A stretch of 64,000 nt of DNA from Pyrenophora tritici-repentis (taxonomy: Eukaryota; Ascomycota; Dothideomycetes; Pleosporales; Pleosporaceae): contig NC_089390.1 in the NCBI RefSeq assembly GCF_003171515.1, forward strand, positions 6,758,001 through 6,822,000, in the 5' to 3' direction. Below, piece after piece: positions 13,040-21,419 of the stretch; positions within the stretch are counted from its first letter, which is position 1, and each line of letters opens with the position of its first letter. The position numbers were made by a program, and so were the translations under genes. The notes below the pieces were generated by a model. That model did no database searches and was not told the DNA's origin. It saw only the letters and a program-made list of their open reading frames with translations.

Positions 13040-13457
13040 TGTTACGAACCTGTGGGAAGGGGCACGGCGGTTAAGTTAAGGAGCGTCGGCGGGATAGCTG
13101 ACCCCTCCATATGTGACACGGGAACTTAATCACGTGACCTCCTCGGCTTGGCATGCACGAGGAAAGGTCTTGGCACACTCCTCGTACATACGCCACCGAG
13201 GAGTACTCCTCGCGCGTCAGCCACCGAGGAATCCTCGGACTCCTCTGAGCGAGGACAGCGAGCACCATAGGTATATAGCATTAGGCAATGAGCTTCTATA
13301 GCTCATTGTGTTCAACTTCGAAATCTAAGGATTAGTACTTGATTCTCAACTCCCCGTATATTACATCGATCTACCAATCGTGCTATACACCCTCGTGTCC
13401 ATCGCATCACTCTATCCCCGAGAACCAACCCAAGATCATCTTCGGACGACCTTCACA
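13040..13457 (+). repeat. 5' LTR of the Gypsy element
   Basis: 418 bp, TG...CA termini. The U3 part is rich in short inverted motifs built on CGAGGA/TCCTCG, including the palindrome GAGGAGTACTCCTC near 13198-13211. A TATA-like GTATATA lies at 13271-13277, followed by a small stem-loop AATGAGC/GCTCATT. The downstream part (from about 13285) is shared with the solo LTR at 42279-42656. Confidence 0.95.
13272..13315 (+). promoter_or_regulatory. Gypsy LTR core promoter and candidate self-primer sequence
   Basis: TATATA begins at 13272. About 33 bp downstream is GTGTTCAA at 13308-13315, the exact complement of TTGAACAC at 13460-13467 just inside the LTR. If transcription starts near 13305, the RNA 5' end could fold back on the primer site, as in the Tf1 self-priming mechanism. 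Start site and priming are inference. Confidence 0.5.
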
Positions 13458-13468
13458 CTTTGAACACC
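13458..13468 (+). other. Primer-binding site of the Gypsy element
   Basis: The segment CTTTGAACACC directly follows the 5' LTR. I do not recognise a tRNA 3' end complement. Eight bases are complementary to the predicted transcript 5' end (13308-13315), which favours self-priming over tRNA priming. Confidence 0.45.
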
Positions 13469-14049
13469 CTCAAGATGAGTGACACCCCGATGAACACACC
13501 TAACGAAACTTCGTCAAGCCGCACCAAGGTGGCCAGACCCGATCTATTTCACGGCGATCGACACAAGCTCGAAGACTGGATTCTCCAGTTCGATCTCTTC
13601 TTCAGGTTTGAAGATGAGAAGGTCGACCCTACTGATCGTGGACTGCTCATGGCAAGTTACATGCGAGGAACTGCCGCCACCTGGATCAAGCCTTACCTCA
13701 ACAAATACATGGACGACAACGATGACGACGACGATATTGAACGAATGTTTGAAGACCATCCAACCTTCAAAGACAAGCTTAGACAGCAATTCGGAGTCAT
13801 CAACGAAGAATCCAAGGCAGATCGTGCAATCCAACAGCTCAAACAAACCCAATCAGTCGCCGACTACGCCAGTATCTTCCAGGGACATGCCCTGAAGACC
13901 GACTGGGACGACAAAGCATTAAGGGTTATGTACAGACAAGGACTTAAGGAAAGAGTCAAAGAAGAGCTTATGCGAAGCGGCGTCGCAATCAACAACCTAC
14001 AGGATCTTATCCGAGAATCAATTCGTATCGACAATGCACTCTACGAATT

Positions 14050-14211
14050 TAGACTCCGCAACAATCAATTCAATCCGGTCACTCTCCTAGACCCACTTAC
14101 CTATCTAGGTAGGGCTTAAACTCCTATAGGTAACTACTAGGCTTAAAGCGGTAATCAATCAATCCAATCTGAACCTTCTAGGACCCACTTAATTGATTGT
14201 TGCGGACTGTG
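14050..14211 (+). mobile_element. hAT-type MITE, copy A (inside gag)
   Basis: 162 bp with subterminal inverted repeats TCCGCAACAATCAATT at both ends and an 8-bp target duplication TACGAATT (14042-14049, 14212-14219). Termini are TAGAC and, on the other strand, CACAG. Identical by eye to 31119-31280 and to the reverse of 30837-30998. The 8-bp duplication and CAG/TAG-like ends indicate hAT mobilisation. No coding capacity. Confidence 0.93.
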
Positions 14212-15545
14212 TACGAATTGCAGCAGGAAATCCGACCGGTTAGAGCCAACCAGTCAGTGCAACGCACAAAGGGACGATTCTTCAAGAAGAAACCAGGATA
14301 TCGGACGACACCTGGAGGTGTTGTACCCTCCGCCGGTAACAACTGGCACGACCCTGATGCAATGCAACTGGACAACATCAACAAAGGCAAGAGTTTCGGC
14401 AGGAACGACAAGAAGAAGCCGTATAACAAGAAGGAGATCACTTGTTATAACTGTGACAAGAAAGGTCACATGGCTAGGGACTGCCACAGCAAGAACAAGG
14501 TGGTTAGACAACTCAACGTTATCCACAAAGCAGTACCCACTGAGCGACACGAGACATGGAATGTCATATCTAAACCAACCATCGAAATCAACACGCAGGA
14601 AAGCGTTTTGGGATTGGATAACCTCACACTCGTGGAATCAGACTCAGAAGAAGAACAGCCCACTTCGGAGTACGACATGCTCGAAGATGAGTCCAAGGAC
14701 TTAGAGGCTACGGAAATCGACCAGACCAAATTCGGCAAGATGGCCACGTTCGAAGAAATCAACAGGCCATCCACACCTTATGTACAGGAAGAAGAGTTCT
14801 ACAAGCTCGCAGGACAAATCAACCAGCTACTACGACACCTCAACAAGGCTAACATCGAGTACGCCTGCGAGGAACCCAACATTATGGCTGCTATGCGACA
14901 AGACTTCTACCGATTGTCACTAGAAGTACAACAAAATAAGGAAACCATTTCAACCGAAATATTGAAGTTCCTACCAACAACATGGGAACTAAGCTGGATC
15001 GAAGACGCAATTCAATCATGGGAAGAACCAACGTTGCCAATCTCGGAAAAAGAGAAGCAAGAGATCTACGACGAACTCTGCCAGACCAGGAACAATTGGA
15101 AGACCTTCCAACACGGCCACAAGAGAAAGGCCAAGGACATCAGTAGATCAAAGGAATACGACTACTGGATGGACCCTAGGAACCCAGAACACGAGAAATT
15201 ATCATGGGTTACATGCATTCACGACCATTGCAGAGTACACTACTCGGATAAGTCCGGATCAGGATGGTTCCCAGAAGAAACCAAACGATCGTACCGCTGC
15301 AAGTGGCAATTCTTCGACTGCAAAAACGACCTATGCCCAATACATTTATGGGACAAAAGGGAAAAAACATACTTCCCAGGTCACGACAACCCCGAAGAAA
15401 TCGATCAGATGCAAACAGTATGGCTAAAAGAATACGATGAAGGAGACGCTTGGGAATGTCAACAACCCAACTGGCAAACGTGCCTTAGCAAAGAATGCGA
15501 CCTTCATGCGATAGCCAAAGGATTCCATGGATTTGGAAATCAGGC

Positions 15546-15552
15546 TTTTTTA
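15546..15552 (+). promoter_or_regulatory. -1 ribosomal frameshift slippery heptamer (T TTT TTA)
   Basis: In the gag frame the codons read GCT TTT TTA, so the heptamer T_TTT_TTA is in the canonical X_XXY_YYZ register. A -1 slip leads directly into the pol frame, which lies -1 to gag. It is followed within 10 bases by a GC-rich stretch with repeated GGCC blocks that could pair as a stimulator. The alternative, internal initiation at ATG 15495 in the pol frame, cannot be excluded. Confidence 0.7.
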
Positions 15553-18500
15553 GGCCAGCACCCGGCCCAGAGCGGCCCGGCAAGGAGATTAACTCAGTAA
15601 ACTCCTTAGACCTCATCAAGCTTCAGGTGAAGCTTGAAGGGAGGTGGATGAAGGCATTAGTAGATTCGGGATCACAAGCCAACTACGTTTCAGCGCACGC
15701 AGCGTCTTCAGCCGGACTGAAGCCGCTACGGAAACAAGAAGCTTACCCACTACATGTGGCCAACGGAGAGCCAATGCCAGGTGAACAAGAGATCACCCAC
15801 GAGGTCAGACAAGTGACGCTCAACATCCAAGGACACCAAGAGAAGATAGACCTAGATGTCTTCGGACTAGCTACCCACGACATCATATTAGGACTTCCAT
15901 GGTTACGAGAACACAACCCACGGATCGACTGGAAGTCGAAGACGTTCTCATTCGAGTGCTGTGGAACGGACGCAACCACAAGCCAGCCTACGCATTGTCA
16001 GAGTACGATGGTAGATGAGAGGAAACTGAATAACATCGCAAAGAAAAAGCGAGCCTCGACAAAGGACGGCCTTAAGAAACAAGGGTCCGACTCAGCAGAC
16101 GCCGGAACGGAGCCACCGGGTCGACAGACTAGAGTTTTGGAGAAACGCGCAACTCCTAAGATCCCCGCAGAATACAAAGAATTCGAACATCTATTCCGGG
16201 AAGTGGCAGATGAACAAGCATTGCCAAAGCACCAACCCTGGGACCACAAGATTGGCCTACAGGAAGGAAAGAAACCGACTTTCGGCCCAATATACGGACT
16301 ATCGGAAAAAGAATTGAGCACGTTACGCGACTACATCAAGACAAGTCTAGCAAAGAAATATATCCGACCATCGAAGTCACCAGCAGGATATCCAATCATG
16401 TTTGTCCCGAAGAAAGACGGAAAACTACGACTATGTGTAGACTATCGCAAGCTCAACGACATCACAATCAAGAATCGATACCCCCTACCGAACATTACAG
16501 AACTACGGGATCGATTATCTCGCGCAGAGGTCTTTACAGCATTAGATCTTCGAGATGGATACCACCTAATTCGCATAGCGAAAGGTGAAGAGTGGAAAAC
16601 GGCGTTCCGATCAAGATACGGACACTACGAATACACAGTTATGCCGTTTGGGCTCACGAATGCCCCAGCCACATTTCAAGAACTCATCAACAACGTGTTG
16701 AGAGCACATCTAGACATCTTTGTCATAGCTTATCTAGACGACATTCTCGTCTACTCCGAGACTTTAGAGGACCATGTTGAACATGTCAAGACGGTACTAA
16801 GGGCCCTTGAGCAGTTCAACCTCCGACTCAAACCAGAGAAGTGTGAATTTCACAAGACTAAGGTCAACTTCTTAGGCTATGTAGTAGGAGCGGACGGAGT
16901 ACAAATGAGCGAAGAAAAGATTCAGGTTATCAAGGATTGGCCAACACCGACAACAGTTGTACAGATACAGTCCTTCTTAGGATTTTTGAACTTCAACCGA
17001 CAGTTCATTAAGGACTTCTCAAACATCGCCATCCCTTTGACAAAACTCACAAGAAAGGACGTACTCTTTAAGTGGAGCAAGGAAGCAGAGAACGCATTCC
17101 AAACGCTTAAGAAAGCAAGCACAGAACCACCATGTTTTCGAATATTCCAAGCAGGACACCCATTACGCTTTGAGACCGACGCATCGGATCTCGCGCTAGG
17201 CGGATGCGCAAGTCAATTGCACGAAGGCAAATGGCACCCCATCGCCTACTACTCTCGCAAATTCTCAGGACCAGAAGAACGATACGACGTTCACGACAAG
17301 GAGCTACTAGCTATTGTCGCATGCTTACAACACTGGAGAGTATACGCAGAAAGCTGCTCGGAACTTACGATATACACAGATCACAAAAATCTAGTGAACT
17401 TTACGACTACCAAAGTACTCAACCGCAGACAAGTAAGATGGTCAGAACTACTAGGACAATACAAGTTCAAGATTGTGTACACACCAGGAAAAGAAAACGG
17501 TAGAGCAGACGCTCTCAGCCGTAGACCAGATATCGCAGGCACCAAGGAAGTCATCGACACCGCGATACTCAGGGTTAACGAAGACGGATCGCTAGGACCA
17601 GCAAAAACGCTGAACGCCATCCTCCACATCGGAAACAATGTACCGGAAGAATTGCAGGAAGCAATTATTCAGCAACACCACGACGACCCTGTACACGGTC
17701 ACCCGGGCATTACCAGAACAATGGAACTCATCAGACGCAACTACGAGTTCCCAGGAATGAAGGAAAAGGTTACCTCATTTATCGCAAAATGTGCAGACTG
17801 TCAGAAGAACAAACACGACACGCACGCACCTTACGGCGAGATGCAAGCATTAGAGCTACCCACAGAACCTTGGGCAGACATCTCTATGGACTTTGTCACA
17901 GGTTTACCAGTCTCAAGAGACCCAGCGACAAACATAGGATACAACGCAATACTCGTTGTAATCGATCGATTCACAAAACAAGCAGAGTACATCCCGTTTA
18001 GAAACGATTTCACGGCAGTACACCTGGCTCACATCATCAACGATCGAATCATCAGACATCACGGCATCCCAAAGTCAATTATAAGCGACAGAGACAAGCT
18101 CTTCACTTCAAACTTTTGGACAACACTTTTGGCCGCGATTGGTACAAAACGCAAGCTATCGACAGCGTTTCACCCGCAGACAGACGGACAGACAGAAAGA
18201 ACGAACAGAACCATGAAAGCATATCTCAGGATATACGTCAATCATCAGCAAACCAACTGGGTTTCGCTTCTGCCTATGGCACAAATGGCATACAATAACA
18301 AGCTTTCAGAGTCTACAGGACAGACTCCGTTCTATGCAAACCACGGGAGACACCCAAATCTCTTTACACGCACACTTCCGAGCCAGAAAACGGAAGCAGC
18401 TATCGCCACAGCCGAGGAGCTGAAGGCAGTACATGAGTTGCTACAGAGCAAACTCGAGACAGCACAACGTCAAAGCATTTCATATGTCAACAAGAAACGA

Positions 18501-18992
18501 AAAATGGCACCTCAGCTAAAGAGGGGGGATAAAGTTTATCTACGCACGAAGAATCTTCGCACGAAGCGACCAAGCAAAGGACTCGACAACGTCAAAGTCG
18601 GACCATTTTTGATTCTCAATCGGAAAGGACCAGTTACGTACACACTCGACCTTCCACCAGACGCTAGAATACATCCCAGATTCCACGTAAGCCTTTTGGA
18701 ACCAGCACACCCAGACACGCCATTACAGAAAACCTTCCACTACGAAACAGAAGAAGAAAACGAATTTGAAGTCGAGAAAATTGTCACACACAGAGTCGTG
18801 GACAACGGCACCGAATATCTAGTCAAATGGTTAGGATACCCAGACAGCGAAAACACATGGGAACCAGACACCAACCTTACGAACTGCCGACAACTACTTC
18901 AAGAATATAAGAAAAAGACATACCAGGCAACCTCAGCTAGAGGAAAAAACGGGAGCATCGCCAGGATTCGCGGGCGACGCGAGCGCATCTAG
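15546..18992 (+). CDS. pol: Gypsy pol polyprotein (PR-RT-RNase H-IN-chromodomain)
   Basis: One uninterrupted frame of about 1,150 residues entered from gag by -1 frameshift. In order: aspartic protease with DSGSQANYV; reverse transcriptase with DYRKLND, ALDLRDGYH and the catalytic YLDDILVYS; RNase H with ETDASDLALGG, DKELLAI and YTDHKNL; an integrase HHCC zinc region ending CADCQKNK; the catalytic core with the acidic triad in SMDFVTGLP, IISDRDKLF and the Glu of TDGQTERTNRT; and a C-terminal chromodomain (VEKIVTHRV ... YLVKWLGYPDSENTWEP) thought to steer integration to modified chromatin. All key residues are present and there are no stops, so the enzyme looks functional. The 3' end overlaps the antisense gene by 60 bp. 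Confidence 0.96.
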   Translation, partial: FFRPAPGPERPGKEINSVNSLDLIKLQVKLEGRWMKALVDSGSQANYVSAHAASSAGLKPLRKQEAYPLHVANGEPMPGEQEITHEVRQVTLNIQGHQEKIDLDVFGLATHDIILGLPWLREHNPRIDWKSKTFSFECCGTDATTSQPTHCQSTMVDERKLNNIAKKKRASTKDGLKKQGSDSADAGTEPPGRQTRVLEKRATPKIPAEYKEFEHLFREVADEQALPKHQPWDHKIGLQEGKKPTFGPIYGLSEKELSTLRDYIKTSLAKKYIRPSKSPAGYPIMFVPKKDGKLRLCVDYRKLNDITIKNRYPLPNITELRDRLSRAEVFTALDLRDGYHLIRIAKGEEWKTAFRSRYGHYEYTVMPFGLTNAPATFQELINNVLRAHLDIFVIAYLDDILVYSETLEDHVEHVKTVLRALEQFNLRLKPEKCEFHKTKVNFLGYVVGADGVQMSEEKIQVIKDWPTPTTVVQIQSFLGFLNFNRQFIKDFSNIAIPLTKLTRKDVLFKWSKEAENAFQTLKKASTEPPCFRIFQAGHPLRFETDASDLALGGCASQLHEGKWHPIAYYSRKFSGPEERYDVHDKELLAIVACLQHWRVYAESCSELTIYTDHKNLVNFTTTKVLNRRQVRWSELLGQYKFKIVYTPGKENGRADALSRRPDIAGTKEVIDTAILRVNEDGSLGPAKTLNAILHIGNNVPEELQEAIIQQHHDDPVHGHPGITRTMELIRRNYEFPGMKEKVTSFIAKCADCQKNKHDTHAPYGEMQALELPTEPWADISMDFVTGLPVSRDPATNIGYNAILVVIDRFTKQAEYIPFRNDFTAVHLAHIINDRIIRHHGIPKSIISDRDKLFTSNFWTTLLAAIGTKRKLSTAFHPQTDGQTERTNRTMKAYLRIYVNHQQTNWVSLLPMAQMAYNNKLSESTGQTPFYANHGRHPNLFTRTLPSQKTEAAIATAEELKAVHELLQSKLETAQRQSISYVNKKRKMAPQLKRGDKVYLRTKNLRTKRPSKGLDNVKVGPFLILNRKGPVTYTLDLPPDARIHPRFHVSLLEPAHPDTPLQKTFHYETEEENEFEVEKIVTHRVVDNGTEYLVKWLGYPDSENTWEPDTNLTNCRQLLQEYKKKTYQATSARGKNGSIARIRGRRERI

Positions 18993-19448
18993 GGAACCAA
19001 GGGTTTCCCACATCATCGGCGAAAACCCCACCAAGGCATCCGCCGCGGGGCAATTCATCGACTCTTGCGCATCCACGTCATCACCACCATCGCGCAAGGT
19101 ATTCGCCAAACATATCGCCTTCTTAGCAGCGCGCTCTTCGGCCTGCTTCAGGATCTTCTTATTTCGCATCAAGCGCGAAATCACCTGAGCCAACAACTGC
19201 TCATCCTCCTCCACCTTCTTTTTATACTCTTTACGAGTCTTATCTAGGGACACCCACGACATGTTTACACATGGATGCCCTAGACGAGTACACTCCGAAC
19301 ACTTCAAACGCTTGCCATCGACTTCGGGCATCGCGACGCACTGACGGTTATTCGCAAAACAGTAATCGCAGGATACGGGCGCAAGGAGGCCGTTTCGACG
19401 AATCTCAAGGGCAAGACGAAGATGTTCTTTAGACCTGGGGACGGACAT
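18933..19448 (-). CDS. Antisense retrotransposon gene: Zn(II)2Cys6-like plus coiled-coil protein
   Basis: An open frame on the strand opposite pol occupies nearly all the space between pol and the 3' LTR. The ATG at 19448 gives 171 residues; an upstream in-frame ATG at 19484 would give 183. The cysteines follow C-x2-C-x6-C-x12-C-x2-C-x6-C, matching the spacing of the fungal Zn(II)2Cys6 binuclear cluster. Next comes a lysine/glutamate-rich stretch with heptad-like spacing, probably a coiled coil, then an acidic/proline-containing tail. A basic SKEHLRLALEIRRN segment precedes the cluster. The gene would be transcribed towards pol, starting near or inside the 3' LTR. Family knowledge suggests DNA binding; the actual role is unknown. 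The basic residues usual between Cys 2 and 3 of Gal4-type clusters are scarce, so another zinc function is possible. Confidence 0.6.
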   Translation of the reverse strand: MSVPRSKEHLRLALEIRRNGLLAPVSCDYCFANNRQCVAMPEVDGKRLKCSECTRLGHPCVNMSWVSLDKTRKEYKKKVEEDEQLLAQVISRLMRNKKILKQAEERAAKKAICLANTLRDGGDDVDAQESMNCPAADALVGFSPMMWETLGSLDALASPANPGDAPVFSSS

Positions 19449-19488
19449 CGTCAGACACAAGCACACGGACAAGCTTGAGGACAAGCTT

Positions 19489-19505
19489 AGGAAGGAAGGG
19501 GATGG
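19489..19505 (+). other. Polypurine tract of the Gypsy element
   Basis: A purine run AGGAAGGAAGGGGATGG abuts the 3' LTR, in the expected place for the plus-strand primer. Confidence 0.8.
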
Positions 19506-19923
19506 TGTTACGAACCTGTGGGAAGGGGCACGGCGGTTAAGTTAAGGAGCGTCGGCGGGATAGCTGACCCCTCCATATGTGACACGGGAACTTAATCACG
19601 TGACCTCCTCGGCTTGGCATGCACGAGGAAAGGTCTTGGCACACTCCTCGTACATACGCCACCGAGGAGTACTCCTCGCGCGTCAGCCACCGAGGAATCC
19701 TCGGACTCCTCTGAGCGAGGACAGCGAGCACCATAGGTATATAGCATTAGGCAATGAGCTTCTATAGCTCATTGTGTTCAACTTCGAAATCTAAGGATTA
19801 GTACTTGATTCTCAACTCCCCGTATATTACATCGATCTACCAATCGTGCTATACACCCTCGTGTCCATCGCATCACTCTATCCCCGAGAACCAACCCAAG
19901 ATCATCTTCGGACGACCTTCACA
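19506..19923 (+). repeat. 3' LTR of the Gypsy element
   Basis: 418 bp, identical to the 5' LTR as far as I can see by eye, followed by the CCTAG target duplicate at 19924-19928. Confidence 0.95.
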
Positions 19924-19928
19924 CCTAG

Positions 19929-20370
19929 CTTCTGTCCTCAAGACTCGATGTAGTTACTAAAGCTATGCAGGGGACTAAACGGTACATTAATGTTAGTCAT
20001 TAATTAACGAAGAAGGTTGTAGCTATAGTAGGAAATTGTGGGGATAAAAATTCGTAGAGTAAGAGTAGGCTGTAGTAGTTAAGCAGAGATATAATAGCGG
20101 CTACGGCGGCAATAGTGGTGTTTAGGATAAGGCGGTCTGGAATAGTAATAATAGAGGGGTGGAAGAATAAGGTGTAGCAGAGGAGAGGAAGAGAGAGAAA
20201 TGCTAGGAAGGGGTAGAGATGGTGGAGGGTAGAGGGTGGAGTAGATAATGGGGTTTAGAGAGGGAGGTGTATAGGGGTAGGCTAGAGCTTAAGTGCGAAT
20301 TCACGATAGAGGCAGGGTAGGCGCTAGAGTAGGAAAGAGAGGTAAAGGTAGAAGGGGGGTACTTCAAAGC
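19929..20370. other. Non-coding AT-rich/purine-rich stretch
   Basis: Right flank of the Gypsy element. Purine-biased on the plus strand with many GTAG/GGTAG runs. No gene that I can support. Confidence 0.4.
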
Positions 20371-20726
20371 GAGAATTGTGCGCTGCAGCTTGTTGATATG
20401 CGAAAATCTTAAAGCAGGAACTCTACACTGTAGCTTGTAAAGAGTGGTAGAACTTGAAGCGGAAACTGTGTGTTGTGGCATACAAAGAGTGGCAGAACTT
20501 GAAGCGGTAACTGTATGCTGCCGCCGATAAAGAGTCGCAATACTTGAAACGGAAACTTTGGGTATAGTCCTGAAGAATTTGGGATCTTAAAGTAGTAACT
20601 ATGCGCTATAGCTTGTGAAGAGTGGCAGAACGTGAAGCGGGAATATTGAATATAGCTTGTGAAGAGGGTAAGATCATGAAGCGTGACTATAAACTGCAGC
20701 CCATGAATATCATGGCATTCAAGTTT
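20371..20726 (+). repeat. Degenerate 45-bp minisatellite, about 8 units
   Basis: Units start near 20371, 20416, 20461, 20506, 20551, 20594, 20639 and 20683. Most are 45 bp, two are 43-44 bp. A typical unit begins GGAAACTGTG, has GCTTGTRAAGAGTGGCAGAA in the middle and ends CTTGAAGC. Units differ at many positions, so the array is old. The period is a multiple of three, but frames are broken in most units. Confidence 0.8.
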
Positions 20727-20937
20727 ATCTAAGCATATATGTCTTACGCCAGTGGCGTGCTGTTCTGGCTGTCCTCAACAACACAAAGCAATAGCCTGCA
20801 TATCAAGCGCCGGCAACTAAATACAACAGCTCTGAACGTTACATCTTGACAACACGAAGCAACGGCAAAGACGCAAGCGCCAGCAACTATACTCGGTAGA
20901 TCTGAACGGTACGTCTTGAACAACGCTTCATGACAGC

Positions 20938-21222
20938 ATGATACTTTTGCGCAGAGCTGACTTCATAGCAACAGACAAGCAAGCAGTATACACGACACGC
21001 GCAAGCTCATCGGCCAGTATAAAGGTCCACACTAAATCCCTGCGCCTTTCAGATCAGAAAGTCAACCATATCGCTCCCCCTGTTTGCTGTCAATGTCGAA
21101 CTCATCGTACATCAGGGTCTTTGGGCTTTGATCACTTGACTGCCATGTGTTTAAACACTGGCTGTAGTCATCAGCGATGTATCAGGTGCTATCCCATAAG
21201 CGCACGACAGGAGAAATTTTGA
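20938..21222 (+). CDS. Small cysteine/histidine-rich protein, possibly a zinc-finger gene fragment
   Basis: A 94-residue frame. The C-terminal half has CCQC followed about 37 residues later by C-x4-C-x-H-x2-C-x2-C, which resembles the small zinc-binding domain found in many uncharacterised fungal proteins (CCxC...C..C.H.RC..C). The N-terminal half has no recognisable feature. It lies between the minisatellite and a HET pseudogene, and no intron or upstream exon was found, so it may be a remnant of a longer gene. Confidence 0.35.
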   Translation: MILLRRADFIATDKQAVYTTRASSSASIKVHTKSLRLSDQKVNHIAPPVCCQCRTHRTSGSLGFDHLTAMCLNTGCSHQRCIRCYPISARQEKF

Positions 21223-21419
21223 GGAGATACAAGGGCTGGTAACAGGTCTTGATCGGGTTCTGGTATACGGGATAAAGGTCTTAGCTTGACAAAGGGGAAA
21301 GCGGTGATAGGTCATATGTTAAATCCCGGGTTTCCGGCCGTATATATCCTTCAAATGATAATTCAACTCAGTCTAGATTGCAACGATGGATACCTGATTC
21401 CACCAAACATAACCCAACT

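Larger units (their letters stand above)
13475..15600 (+). pseudogene. gag: Gypsy gag, interrupted by a MITE
   Basis: Structural protein gene of the retrotransposon. The ATG at 13475 opens a frame with a retrotransposon Gag-like capsid region (RPDLFHGDRHKLEDWI, then LRQQFG and DYASIFQ motifs). At 14050 the frame runs into a 162-bp MITE and stops at 14117-14119. Coding resumes after the MITE in another frame (from about 14212) with a basic region, a CCHC zinc knuckle CYNCDKKGHMARDC near 14442, an acidic linker, and three C-x4-C-x2-H motifs (about 15214, 15319, 15481). The insert plus its 8-bp duplication is 170 bp, exactly accounting for the frame change. Gag ends at 15600, overlapping pol. 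Apart from the insertion I see no lesion. Confidence 0.9.
13040..19923 (+). mobile_element. Complete chromodomain Ty3/Gypsy LTR retrotransposon (6,884 bp)
   Basis: Two 418-bp LTRs (13040-13457, 19506-19923) begin TGTTACG and end CTTCACA. They appear identical on visual comparison, which implies recent insertion. The element is flanked by a perfect 5-bp duplication CCTAG at 13035-13039 and 19924-19928. Order: LTR, primer site, gag, pol (protease, reverse transcriptase, RNase H, integrase with chromodomain), an antisense gene, polypurine tract, LTR. The integrase chromodomain places it in the chromovirus branch of Metaviridae. Pol is intact; gag is interrupted by a MITE, so this copy probably cannot make full-length Gag. 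The target appears to have been ordinary intergenic DNA. Confidence 0.95.

Noticed and set aside
13071..13268. Identical open frames in both LTRs (also 19537-19734), on both strands.
   Set aside because: They are present only because the LTRs are identical, contain no domain, and overlap promoter sequence.
15495..15545. Independent pol start at ATG 15495.
   Set aside because: Possible, but the in-register slippery heptamer at 15546 and the -1 frame relation make frameshifting the better explanation.
20371..20726. Regular repeat array that could suggest CRISPR.
   Set aside because: Units are tandem and degenerate with no unique spacers, and the sequence is eukaryotic.
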